Assembly (NCBI GenBank): GCA_951217055.1
Contig: OX578276.1
Span: 70,254,144 to 70,318,143, forward strand
Direction of reading: 5' to 3'
Length of the DNA stretch: 64,000 nt
Source of the DNA: Gerris lacustris
Lineage: Eukaryota; Arthropoda; Insecta; Hemiptera; Gerridae
The notes under the pieces were generated by a model, which saw only the letters and a list, made by a program, of their open reading frames with translations, did not search any database and had not been told where the DNA came from. This document shows, in pieces, positions 36,901-43,983 of the stretch (the first letter of the stretch is position 1; each line of letters starts with the position of its first letter). The position numbers and the translations under genes were made by a program.

Positions 36901-38779
36901 TAAACAAAGATTAAATAATCCAAATTATAATAATAATAACAATGACAACTTATGATTCTTTTTTAATTAACTACAAAATTTAAACACTACATATCTAATA
37001 TAAAAATGTTAAAATATAAAAAAGTAAAGATAGACAATCTAAAAAAAAAAAAATCAAATGTGATGAGTAAGCACTATGATGAAAAATAATAACAGCCCTT
37101 GGTCAGGTGTGCAGAATCAGGCAAAAAAAGGCAACACTGGCTATAAACAGAACAGCTTGTATAGTTGATATTAGGTAACTATTTATATCGAGTTTTTTTG
37201 TGAAAATCAATGCGTGATTTAAGTGATTATGACGAATATGAGGAGAATTATACACCTCCCGAAATAATTAATTCCTCCAAAATACAACTAATAAATTAAT
37301 GTCATCTTTATCAAGAGAGAGATACGAACTTACATACAGCAAGTTTATTTTTTTCTGTATTTAGTATTTAAATCTAACAATCGTAGATAAAGTACGGTAC
37401 GCAACTCGTGCGAAAACGGCATTTTGCATTGCTCGTGTGGTTTTACTGCCCTCGCTCTCGCTCGGGTGCAAACTCCACACTCGCATGCAAAATGCTACTT
37501 TCCGCACTCAACGTGTAATGTACTATTATTTGCAGATTAAAACTAACTATAGGAAAAATTTAATGTGTAACTTGAGCCTTGAGCCTAAATGTCTTTGTTG
37601 CACTCGAGAAACCTTTCCGCCCTCGCCTGCGCAGCTCGTGCGAAAATATTTCTCTCGAGTGCAGCAAAGTGCCACTTTGCACAAATTTATGCAAAGTATA
37701 AAATAATATAGTTAATATTGAATTTTTTTTAAGGACCCTCCTTCCTTACGCATAATTATTTCAGTTCTAAGTTTACATATGCACTCAATTTTTAATTGTA
37801 AGTTTTTTTTTCTTTACAGGATCTAGTGATGAACAATTAGAATATACCCGAAAGGAAGTTTTTATAATTATCTCATTAAAGAGAATCTTAAAGAGGGATT
37901 ATACTATAATATATTATATTATAATAGAGCAAGTAGAAGAAAAAATTTCCGTTATACTTATTATCGATTTAAATTTTATTTGATTAAATTAAATTTTTTA
38001 TTATAATTGTTTTCTTTCAATGTTTTTTTTTTTCGTAAATCCCATTTTGGTTAATTATTTTATGTCTTTAACATATTTTAATATGTATTGTAATTTTACT
38101 TTTCTTTAAAAGTATTTTTTAATATAAACATAAATTAATATTTAGCTATAAATTTTTACTCGAATCTAAGTTCATTTGAGGTTTTGGCCAGCTATTCGGG
38201 ATTTGGCCCCACTGTGAATTGCGAAGGGACGTTTGATTCTCTCTAAATGGTCTAATCTAAACGTATCAAGATACACGATTATAATGAAGAAAATAGTTAT
38301 CTTACAATAATCATTCCTTTCCCTTCCCGGGTCAAGCTTGAATTCCCACTTCACTGGGGTGAAAACCATCTTGTTTGTGGCGGCAAAAAGTATAGTACCT
38401 GCACTGCTCAGTGTATATGCTTGATAATATTATTACCTCGATAATGAGATTGTTTTCTTTCCCCATAATAACTTTGCGTGACGTCATTATACATTTTAGT
38501 GGGCAGTTCACAATACTTTTATAAATGAAGTTAGTTAAACTAAACATGCACCTGATTCTCATTTTACCCTGTATTTCTCTTTTTCATCCTAAAATTAACA
38601 CTTAGACATTTTAAGTTTAATGCCTGACTAACCTGTGGACAAAGTGTAAGTTCAGGAACACCGTGCCTTTGCCTATAAACGTTATGCCAACAAAGGCACT
38701 CAGCTATGAAATCACTATCAAACCAATCTGTATTAGTCTCTTCTTCTTCAAACACTATCTCTGGCCTGTTACTGAGAAT
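24699..38779 (-). CDS. CAP-superfamily (GAPR-1-like) host gene, four exons, 5' part not found
   Basis: Four exons on the minus strand (38633-38779, 26785-26914, 25786-25875, 24699-24901) join in phases 0, 1 and 1 into 189 aa and a stop. Every junction is GT-AG with a pyrimidine-rich acceptor. The order of CAP landmarks matches Golgi-associated plant-pathogenesis-related protein 1: [15 protein letters not shown] (helix 1), [45 protein letters not shown] and FEENVLPP. The four GAPR-1 cavity positions (His54, Glu65, Glu86, His103) read Tyr, Gln, Ala and Gln here, so the usual metal-type site is lost. About 25 acidic residues ([12 protein letters not shown]) precede the domain and an acidic Pro/Ser/Thr tail follows it. 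No signal peptide is visible in this part. Introns are 11,718, 909 and 884 bp; the first is full of transposons. An upstream exon must exist beyond 38780. Confidence 0.9.
25051..25153. repeat. GC-rich imperfect stem-loop in the last CAP intron
   Basis: TTTGAGATGCA...AGGGCAGGGCAGG (25054-25082) is complementary to CTGCCCTGTCCTGCGTCTCAAA (25129-25150), with a loop of about 50 nt. TAGGGCAGGG also occurs just upstream at about 25020. Confidence 0.65.
25160..25228 (+). repeat. Direct repeat copy 2
   Basis: Same block as 24541-24602 (GAAGATGGAGCAAGACGAGG then TAAGTCAGCAGTC), 619 bp further on. It lies in the intron between the last two CAP exons. Confidence 0.8.
25786..25875 (-). CDS. CAP gene, third visible exon (90 bp)
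   Basis: The acceptor is TTCTGATTTCAG and the donor GCAG|GTTAGA. It encodes [20 protein letters not shown] and VLHANVNA. It matches GKEVADRWYSEIKNYNF of GAPR-1 closely, but the Glu of WYSE is Ala. Phase 1 on both sides. Confidence 0.9.
26785..26914 (-). CDS. CAP gene, second visible exon (130 bp)
   Basis: The acceptor is TTTTTTTCTTCCAG and the donor CTG|GTAATA. It encodes [16 protein letters not shown] and [20 protein letters not shown]. The GENLAW motif of GAPR-1 is GQNLFC here (Glu to Gln). It ends in phase 1. Too short to stand out as an open frame. Confidence 0.9.
27051..27104 (-). repeat. Fragment of the GCTTCCG-type repeat
   Basis: GTGTGGCACATAGCTTCCTC then CCTATCATGTACTTTA matches the inner end of the repeat at 55286-55340 (and, inverted, 54415-54472). 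Only the 3' end of that repeat is present. Confidence 0.7.
27337..27725 (-). repeat. Two direct units of the GAAACCCTTAT-type repeat
   Basis: Units at about 27350-27503 and 27572-27725 share TGAAACCCTTAT, GGGTGATGTGTCTGTCTG, CCGTCGT.CTTTGGTT, GTTGAAATTTRA and CCCACACATAGGAAAAATAT. Between them is TGCGCATGCGCA (27509-27520), a perfect palindrome identical to the NRF-1 consensus. The I-type LINE is inserted at the end of the second unit. Confidence 0.75.
27908..31630 (-). CDS. LINE ORF2: endonuclease, reverse transcriptase, RNase H
   Basis: 1240 aa, uninterrupted. The APE-type endonuclease occupies about residues 1-225: [29 protein letters not shown] and GSNHYPVL, where Asn replaces the usual Asp before the catalytic His. 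RT spans about 470-760: [45 protein letters not shown] and [10 protein letters not shown] (YADD). RNase H spans about 950-1090 with the catalytic set in [24 protein letters not shown] and [13 protein letters not shown]. The C-terminus has a CCHC finger ([17 protein letters not shown]). Domain order and RNase H place it in the I superfamily. ATG at 31630 follows the ORF1 stop by two bases. All catalytic RT and RNase H residues are present, so this copy may be recent or active. Confidence 0.95.
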   Translation of the reverse strand: MNQGLNIMQWNGRSVVSNKGTLEYFLLHENIDIALLSETWFKPNHIVSFSGYNVVRQDRQDGRAGVAILIKTCYHYNPLNNLPQFQDVMCTGIELFSFGNFKKINILSVYNKPNNNIAENDWCRLFQSVSGPVIVAGDFNCHHIAWGCDFTDRFGSKLLSAAHSSDLIFLNDGSPTLVKELAHHRNSAIDISFCSPELVSLFTWSVWPDPLGSNHYPVLLTSFLKIKNSSRSLRWNVKKADWDLYRSELLSSAPPQDVWHQYDYNQFEADINNASIKAIPQTKGYGSLSKTKFWWNDECSVTNEKRKQAIRAYKNNPTLSNFLEFKRSEAKARWTVRHTKRTSWKAFCSNLNGQTPIKNIWKIFKNLKNRGVTFNPPQIDKESSYVLLKKLTPDSVNQFVLYPEIVGGGWDRSADPLLNPFSIQELIIALKKNNNSCPGLDRIHYSMLYNLTFTYKLILLTLFNKFFKGELSFPLQWYEEKIVPVLKPGKNPRDVDSYRPIVLSSCIKKTYERIVKHRLEWWLEGQGLLPNSQYGFRKFRSITQPQAILTSDIYRAFSMGHSVFALFVDIAGAYDSVNLFKLYNRLILVGLPPSLVQNIMSLISGRELSLNINGQQIGPRKSYVGLPQGGILSPFLYSVYVSDLDSYFCNEVNVLQYADDICLYTKAKSIEDAQVLFSDVMEALTEWAKEKEFTISLAKSVVCPFTLKRRVNIGNVVNLNGVSVSVSREVRFLGLILNSKLSWSSHINQIKGKAEKYLNVLKAVCRTQWGADPIVSLLYYRATIRSVLDFGSIFYGQAPDNKLDPIQKIQNIALRLCLGLLPSTPLPVLYGESNEPPLFVRRQVLADRFLLRNYSLNTSASSKLSTLSDSVLTSPHWSKKKIPPLVYSFVKTASFRLFTYIYPKCPYDLLSYEDVINNITTKFLEDFSQYPFPIRNSVFWERVHHLWPDAQYIFTDGSKCKENAGCGYFDYTGNKYHSIKLYKYFSSYSTELIAIIEALKYAANIRNENIVIFTDSKSVVEAIKNKNNNCINNHLFSEILLLSNYVNKQDKTLTFVWLKGHAGIAPNEKADSLAKLSCFDDESTILYGIHYKVPFRDYYRHINDKALQQWTEWNNNCASGSFYKTINNHIGRTPWFKGISEQRYLIVLVIRLRSNHGICKSYLHKIRKVDNPNCTTCNEREDLEHIVMSCKKFAKQRHVLFQRIQNHITLPFSYTTLLSSRSINIYKSIFQFFTEIKIKI
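31633..33192 (-). CDS. LINE ORF1: nucleic-acid-binding protein with zinc knuckles
   Basis: The open frame gives 519 codons. An Asn/Ser-rich N-terminus is followed by a PRE_C2HC/RRM-like region (about 85-255: [35 protein letters not shown]) and three knuckles: [28 protein letters not shown] and CIHCGKDH..., then a Ser/Pro/Gln-rich tail. Such proteins coat element RNA. The frame has no ATG at its upstream end; the first in-frame ATG is at 32988, while an ATG at 33208 is in another frame, separated by a C7 and a G9 run, so a one-base slip there is likely. It ends ATG-TAA. Confidence 0.9.
   Translation of the reverse strand: MTPPIKGGGVTISTINKPNKNSPKTKNNPENTDIVNINSENRDIANVKSQIANNNNENNTGTNDSENQMETSTIKSNLTTQILEFTAVDLPPYYVFIESLSSESEHKGISRIHPMTVGKLLHKNHPELEDDVLEINKMGQNRLKVSFRSARAANIVLRSPCLQVDGFKAYIPRFLLYRTGIIKSVDTSLSEDEVKLQLNHFFGDRYQLVSVRRLNRRVVSTDSNVPHKFKPTSSIRFTVRGQQLPPYVILYSVRCSVELFVQRVVQCRLCLRFGHYQDQCKSKPRCARCGDSTHTINDCKSTEVKCIHCGKDHLATELSKCEELSKQKNIRTLMASENISYMEASRRTGNSYSSVASCPNPDDNSAFPPLTKSLSTRAILTPTTSNRRTVRQQPNAGGQKRLRTESSPDTPPDHSHLLLKSDNIPKNRPGGLMLSKHTYYNKHPSLSLPSTPVDTNFNRYLDFPSTQNNKQQQTNTPTPNTSLFVEAVLSVIHQIINNKTYSLSESELKALVLERINNM
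33811..34240 (+). repeat. Family A repeat with a tRNA-like 3' end
   Basis: The longest family A copy: GTGATAGCGCGAAAATTCGA, GAGTCCAAAAAAGGGG, CTGTCTATCTGTC, GGAGCCTAAACTACTGGGCC, ACGAAATTTGGCATACATGT, GGGGGCGCTACCCCC and TTTTCCCGGGAAAAATCTAG. At the right end, GCCCGGGTTCGATTCTCCGC (about 34207-34226) is a good Pol III B box/T arm, but no A box lies upstream. It looks like a tRNA 3' half or a SINE joint. Confidence 0.65.
34242..34541. other. No gene recognised
   Basis: A+T-rich, no feature seen. Confidence 0.6.
35751..36259. repeat. Small inverted-repeat unit with CRE palindromes around a THAP-like exon
   Basis: The left side has TGTGACGTCACA (35751-35762) and GGCTCATAACAAA (about 35806-35818). 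The right side has the same motifs inverted: TTTGTTATGAGCC (about 36199-36211) and TGACGTCAC (36250-36258). Spacing between the two motifs is about 40-45 nt on both sides. TGACGTCA is the CREB/ATF consensus. Confidence 0.55.
35899..36001 (+). CDS. Exon-like ORF with THAP-like cysteines and splice donor
   Basis: ATG at 35899 opens [20 protein letters not shown], then [12 protein letters not shown], and a consensus donor CT|GTAAGTAAG at 36002. C-x4-C near the N-terminus followed by a FYH...W segment recalls the start of a THAP zinc-binding domain, which is found in P-element-type transposases and host regulators. The second Cys-His pair would be in a later exon; none was identified, and joining to the acceptor at 37820 would create a stop. 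Identity is tentative. Confidence 0.35.
36543..36766. repeat. GC-rich tandem hairpin block with inverted ends
   Basis: Four units of about 37 bp (starting at 36589, 36625, 36662 and 36699) each contain CCTCGGC(T/A)(T/G)CGCCTCGGG, itself an inverted repeat. The block is flanked by an inverse pair, GAGTAAAGTGCCATTATTCC (36551-36570) and its complement near 36738-36760. A related block is at 63588-63710. Confidence 0.8.
37210..37299 (+). CDS. Short acidic ORF, 29 aa, unknown
   Basis: ATG at 37210, reading [20 protein letters not shown] and a stop after IQLIN. The composition (Asp/Glu/Tyr) is unlike random A+T-rich sequence, but there is no family match and no splice context. Low-confidence peptide or exon relic. 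Confidence 0.15.
   Translation: MRDLSDYDEYEENYTPPEIINSSKIQLIN
37384..37690. repeat. Two adjacent GC-loop stem-loops
   Basis: First, GCATTTTGCAT (about 37418) pairs with ATGCAAAATGC (about 37484), with CCCTCGCTCTCGCTCGG in the loop. Second, TTGCACTCGAGAAA (about 37598) pairs with TTTCTCTCGAGTGCA (about 37649), with CCGCCCTCGCCTGCGCAG in the loop. Both loops carry the same CCTCGC theme. Confidence 0.65.
38633..38779 (-). CDS. CAP gene, first visible exon (49 codons)
   Basis: The acceptor is a T-rich tract ending in CAG (38780-38782) and the donor CAG|GTTAGT (GT at 38631-38632). It encodes the acidic lead [17 protein letters not shown] and CAP helix 1 ([18 protein letters not shown]). It ends in phase 0. 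Reading through the donor gives a longer frame that does not resemble CAP proteins. Confidence 0.9.
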
Positions 38780-38920
38780 CTGAAACAACAAAAATTCAAT
38801 GTAAAAATTGTAAAATGATATAATATTTGAAAAAATAATATAATACTCTCTCTATAAAATGACGGTAATATTATTAATATACTAATATTCAGATTACATT
38901 TGAATTTAATGAAGTTATAT

Positions 38921-39500
38921 ATTACTAGCCTTCACCCCGCGCTCCGCGAGGGACTCATGCTTGCGGTATTAGTGGCTATGTTCCCTGTTATCTTGTAGGC
39001 ATAACAATTAAATGATATCCCTAAATAGTTTTGTTTCCAAAGCCTTCAAGGAAAGTCATTCAACAATCACCAACTATTGGCGCATTAATTTAATTACCAG
39101 TTCTCTTCTCTCAATACGGCAGTTGCACCAGTAAATGTTTAATAACTCTAGTTCTAGGAGAAACTAATAAAATAATAAATACTCGATTTAAAGAGCATTA
39201 GTGATCGATAATATCGGTCAACAATTGCGGACGCCATAAGAGCTCAAAGTATAAAATAAAAATTTAACACTATTTAAGGTAGAACCGATGGAGGTACGAC
39301 AAAAAGTCATAGGACCAAAGTTTTAGATCTTTTAAAATCAGTTACCACTGGTGCAATCTGCTTTTCGATAGAACTTACCGTTTAGCCGCAATAAGCCTCC
39401 AAAAAAATTTTAACGTTGTGTCCACCATCTTACATTTTTTAAGGGGGTAAAAATATTATTTTTTAACTTTTCTGATTTTACCTGTCGGTTTGGGCCAATT
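38921..39500 (+). repeat. Dispersed repeat family C, copy 1
   Basis: Starts ATTACTAGCCTTCACCCCGC then GCTCCGCGAGGG, TTAGTGGCTATGTTCCCTGT and CAATTAAATGA, and ends near CCTGTCGGTTTGGGCCAATT. Copy 2 is at 46212-46472. The CCCGCGCTCCGCGAGGG part is a short inverted repeat. Confidence 0.7.
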
Positions 39501-39729
39501 TCCGGCCAAACGGGGCGGATGGAGATGGCGTCCGGCACGGGGAATCATACCAACCGGCGTCATATTATTATCTAATGAGCATCCCCCTCCCGAAATCAGG
39601 GATCCCCTCTCCCTTAAAAATGATTCTTTGTCACCTATAATTTAAGTACAAATGTACAAAAATCATTCTTTGTCACCTATACACTATACTATAAGTACCA
39701 ATTTTAGTAAAAATATCACAATTTGTTTC

Positions 39730-40812
39730 ATTTTTAGGGTTTCGAGGTCGTCCTAGAAACCCTTATACGTTTGGTAGTTCGTCCGTCCGTAGCATCTTGG
39801 AGTATATCTCCCGACCTATTGAAGCTATAGACTTGAAATTTGGTATTCAAGTTAAACTTTTTTGCCCAAAAACAGAAAAACTATTGCTGACTTAAACACT
39901 CCAAATTTCTGCGATCTGCGATCAATTGCAAATATATTGCAATATTTTATATTTTTTGTAATTTTCAAGTTAGGTATCATTTTAAAGGTATTGAAATGAA
40001 TATTACAAATATATACCGCGTTTCCAAAATGGCGCCCATTTTACCCCCCAAAAAATTAAAACCCACCCAAAATGGCCCCTCCCTGCACTACCCCATTAGG
40101 GTAGGTCCTAAAAAAGGGCAAAAATACATAAATATATATCTCTGTTTTCCAATGATATTTCCGGGAGTTGCTCTAAAAAAAGTGAAATTTTAGAAACTTT
40201 AGGGGGCCGAAACTCGAAGGCCCCACATTTTTTTTCATTTGCAAATTAAGTTGGGTATCATTTTAAAGATATTGAAATTTAGTTCACAAAAATATATCGT
40301 GTTTCCTAAATGGCGGCTGTCCCCCCCTCCCAAATAAAATGAAAACTAAACAAAAATAAAATGTCCCCCCCCCCGCTACCCCATTGGGAAAGGTCCTAAA
40401 AATACAAAACTATGCATCTCTGTGGTCCAATGATATTTCTGGGAGTTAATATAAAATACTAAAATTTTAAAAATTTTAGGGGGCCGTAACTCGGGAGCCC
40501 CAACATTTTTGTCATTTAAAAAATCGAAGTTGGGTATCATTTTAAAGGTATTGAAATTTGGTTTACAAAAATATATCGTGATTCCAAAAAAGTGGCCATT
40601 TTACCCGTAAAATAACCAAATTAGTGCATACTACCGAAGATAATATATGCTAATGGATAATATATGCTCACCTTGTTTCTTAAAAGTAAATTTTTATACA
40701 TATTTTTGTTAAAAAAAAAAAAAATAATAATAATTTAATAATGTACTTATAAATTCTTATGACCGAAGAAACCCTTTTGGTAACTTGCTGGCAAGTACTT
40801 GACGGGATTTTT
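39730..40812 (-). mobile_element. Reverse copy of the 21868-22990 repeat
   Basis: AGGGTTTC (39736-39743) and GAAACCCT (40768-40775) form the ends of the hairpin unit. Inside are three reverse units with TACCCCATTAGGGTAGG-type, CGGCCCCC and GGGTATCATTTTAAAGGTAT blocks. Beyond the right end, GTAACTTGCTGGCAAGTACT (40780-40799) matches the left side of the 21.9-kb copy. It lacks the mariner ends of that copy, so either it is the core element or those ends were lost. Confidence 0.75.
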
Positions 40813-41226
40813 TTTATATACTATATAATATAATGTAATAATTAAAGCTAAAATGAATAATAATGGTCTAATAAAATAAAATATGCGCCAAAAATTGCAT
40901 GTCGATTCCAACGATATAAAGAAGTACAAAATTGCTAAGCTAGAATATTTGCGCTTTCTTTTTAAGTAAAAAAAAATCAAAGGATGCAAATGATCAAAGT
41001 GATCATTGAAAATCGTATTTTTGGGGGTCTGCCGACGGATACTCACCTTCTGCCGCCTGATTGTTGCGTTGTTATTCTTTTAATAATAATTATTATTATT
41101 ATTTCATATTCCTATAGGCGCCCTGGCACCTCACTTATACAGTAGGAGCCCCTATTGCAGCATAAAGATGTTTAGTACTTTTTGTCTCTATGCCCTTTTT
41201 ATTGCTGTCTGAAACGTCGCTTACAC
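40813..41226. other. No gene recognised
   Basis: A+T-rich. The open frame 40747-41046 (minus) is hydrophobic but begins in the repeat and has no family resemblance. Confidence 0.5.
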
Positions 41227-41341
41227 TGTAGTAAATGTATTACAAGATTAACAAGACTATTTATTCCATAACAACAATAACAAACTCTTTTTGACATGAC
41301 AACCAAAGTGACAGCATCAATATACAACATTTCCTCCCCTT

Positions 41342-42342
41342 TTACGAAGCTTTGGCTCTCGTCCTCAGCTGATCCGTATGCTTTCTTCTTTCTACTCCGT
41401 TCACCAGAACCTTATATGATCGGTCACCTGTTCTTTGAAGGATAACTCCCTCTTCATATCCTGTACCATCTGGCTTTAGTACCCAAACCTCTTCCCCCTC
41501 ATCAAATTCTCTCGTTCGTGTCTTTTGGTCATGGTATACTTTTTGTCTTACTAACTCATCATCCATGTTTCTTCTAACATCTGGTTTAAGCAAATCAAGT
41601 CGTGTTATTAGCCTTCGCCCTAACAATAGCTCAGCAGGTGTTTTCCCGGTGGCTCTATTTGCTGAATTGCGGTAAGATAGCAGAAACTGTTGCAGCGCAG
41701 TATTGTTGTCTAAACCTGACTTCTTGCATGCCTTCATTCTATCTTTGAATGCCCTGACAAACCTTTCTGCTAATCCATTTGTCTTTGGATGGTAAGGCGA
41801 TGTTCTGATGTGTTTGATGCCGTTTCCTTCGCAGAACGTTTGGAACTCAACCGATGTGAACTGCGGACCATTGTCCGATACGATGCTTGCAGGCAATCCA
41901 AATCTACCAAATGTTTCTCTAAGCAGGTTGATTGTATGTGACGTTGTTGTTCCTGTTGTCGGAAATACCTCAAGCCATTTTGAATATGCGTCAACTATTA
42001 AGAGCCAATGCTTACCTTGGAATGGACCCGCATAATCGATGTGAAGCCTTCTCCAAGGATGCGATGGCGCAGTCCAAGAAAAGACAGGACTCTCTGGTTC
42101 CCGATGACGTGTTTGTTGACATGGTGCACAATCTCTGACGAATCTCTCAATTTCTTGGTCTATCGCAGGCCACCAAATGTAAAATTTTGCAGAAGACTTC
42201 TTCATTGCAGAGACTCCTGAATGTCCTTCTTGAAGAATATTCAAAATTCTTTTCCGCATTGAAGATGGTATTATCAACCTACCGGACCAAATAAGAATAT
42301 CTTCTTCATATGAAATTTCTTCTTGTTTTTCGAAATAGGTCT
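41342..42342 (-). pseudogene. Gypsy integrase, separated from RT by a stop and frameshift
   Basis: The frame is open from 42342. It holds the zinc-binding region (GHSGVSAMKK...CAPCQQTR), then the catalytic core HIDYAGPF, LIVDAYSKWLEVFP, IVSDNGPQFTS and PYHPKTNGLAERFVRAFKDR (D, D and E of the DDE triad present), and a C-terminal SH3-like part with GEEVWVLKPDG and RRHTDQLR-like residues. It would join element cDNA to the genome. It ends 12 bp before the purine tract. Only the lesions upstream make it inactive as a polyprotein. Confidence 0.9.
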
Positions 42343-42404
42343 ACATTGAAGCATCAAGGCCTTGCTTGGATGCTGGTCATCCAGACTTTATATATTTAAT
42401 TACC

Positions 42405-43850
42405 TTAACCAAAATCCCTTCCTTTGTCCAAAATGTCTTCCTTTGTAGCTTTTTGTAATGATTTCTTTGTGACCAGAAGATCTGGCAGTCTAAGGTGAAA
42501 TAGATGCCCTTCATCTAACCGACCTGTTTCTTCTGCCTCTGAAGCCTGTTTTGAATTCAACGGTAGCCTTGACAGGACATCTGCTGGTGCGTTCTCTATT
42601 CCCTTAGTGTACTCTATATTGTAAGCGTAAGCTGATAATGTAAGAGCCCATCTTGAAATCCGATTGTTTGTAGTATTGGAGATTTGCTTATTAGATCCCA
42701 AAATAAACTCCAATGGTCTGTGATCAGTTTTGATTATAAATTTTGTTCCAAAGAGATAATGATTGAATTTTGAAACACCAAAAACAATAGCTAATGCTTC
42801 TTTCTCGATTGTAGAATACCAAGATTCCGGGTCAGTTAATTTCCTAGAAGCGTAAGCTATAGGCTTTTCAGAATTGTCATCGTATCTGTGAAATAAAACC
42901 GCTCCTAAACCTACTCCGCTCGCATCACAGCTCAGGACCATTGGACGATCACGATCGAAATGTACAAGAGTTTTAGAGGAGGTGAGACAATTTTTTAAGT
43001 CCATAAAAGCTTCTTCTTCCTGCTTTGTCCAAACCCACTTTACATTCTTTTTAGTTAAACTATGGAGGGGTGCACATTGACTTTGCAAATGAGGAACAAA
43101 CCTAGAATAATAATTTATAGCTCCTAAAAACGATTTTAGTTCCGAAACATTCTGAGGGGTTTTCATGTTCTTTATTGCTAATATATGTTCATCAGTTGGG
43201 TGTATACCATTAACATCGATTCTATGTCCTAAATATGTAACCTGCTTTTCCATCCATTTGCATTTTTCCTTTTGTATTTTGATACCACATGATTTTAACC
43301 TCCGTAAAACCTCGAGTAGCCTTGTATTATGTTCTAGGGCCGTTCTTCCTTGTATATTTATATCATCTAGAAAACATGATACCCCAGGTATACCCTTAAG
43401 AATTTGATCCATTGTACGTTGGAACAGTGAAGGCGCAAAGTTAACCCCAAACGGTAGTCTGCGATATCTGTAATACCCCACATGTGTGGTTATCGTTAGT
43501 AAATCTCGGCTTTCCTCATCAACCAGAAGTTGCAAATAAGCATCCTTTAAATCTATCACAGTGTAATAGCGACCTCCACTTAATGCTGCGGTCATTTACT
43601 CGAATCTAGGTAGCGGATATTTTTCTAAAATTGTAAACGGGTTGATTAATACTTTAAAGTCCCCACAAATACGGACTTTACCGCTGGGTTTAACGACCGT
43701 CGTTATGGGTGATGCCAATTTTAAAGGAACCTCTGTTGGGTCAACAGATTCAAGAACTCCTATATCGACCAATCTCTTTATCTCTTTTTCCACTGGTTCT
43801 CTAAGTGCGAGAGGAACTGGTCTCACCTTGTTTATGATTGGTTTAGCCAA
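42405..43850 (-). pseudogene. Gypsy reverse transcriptase and RNase H, one nonsense codon
   Basis: A continuous frame except for TAA at 43596-43598, just after LEKYPLPRFE. RT motifs: PITTVVKPSGKVRICGDFK, YTVIDLKDAYLQL, RRLPFGVNFAPSLFQRTMDQ and FLDDINI (catalytic pair in FLDD). RNase H: VLSCDASGVGLGAVL, IEKEALAIVFG and IKTDHRPLEFIL. The frame ends at 42405 after DILDKGRDFG because of a frameshift near 42410; the connecting part lies in another frame with a TAG at 42343-42345. The sequence character suggests the Mag clade (inference). Confidence 0.88.
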
Positions 43851-43983
43851 GTCTGAAAGATGTATTTTAGCTTTATACCCGGTTATTGTTCCTAGTTCGT
43901 CCTTAAAAAGCTCATCAAATTCTTTTAATATGCCTTCTAAACCGTTTTAATTTTCCAATTTAGGCTGTTTAACTGTGCACAAC

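Larger units (their letters stand above)
34542..38216. mobile_element. 3.7-kb interval bounded by 42-nt inverted repeats (candidate transposon)
   Basis: 34542-34583 and 38175-38216 are inverse copies matching at 40 of 42 positions, both beginning CACAGTGGG at the outer edge and containing CCAAATCCCGAA and GCTGGCCAAAACCTCAAA. Similarity stops sharply inside. The interval holds a THAP-like exon, CRE palindromes and GC-rich hairpins, but no transposase core was recognised and the flanks show no target duplication. It may be one element or two unrelated repeat copies in opposite orientation. Confidence 0.4.

Noticed and set aside
36002..37820. Splicing of the THAP-like exon to the strong acceptor at about 37805-37819
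   Set aside because: The junction would create a TGA stop immediately, so this pair does not form a coding transcript.
34542..38216. Firm assignment to Transib/RAG or P-element superfamily
   Set aside because: The CACAGTG edge and the THAP-like exon are suggestive, but there is no target duplication and no catalytic transposase core.
42008..42220. Plus-strand frames across the Gypsy element (for example 41808-42220, 43165-43407, 44177-44941)
   Set aside because: All are antisense shadows of the Gag, RT or integrase frames.
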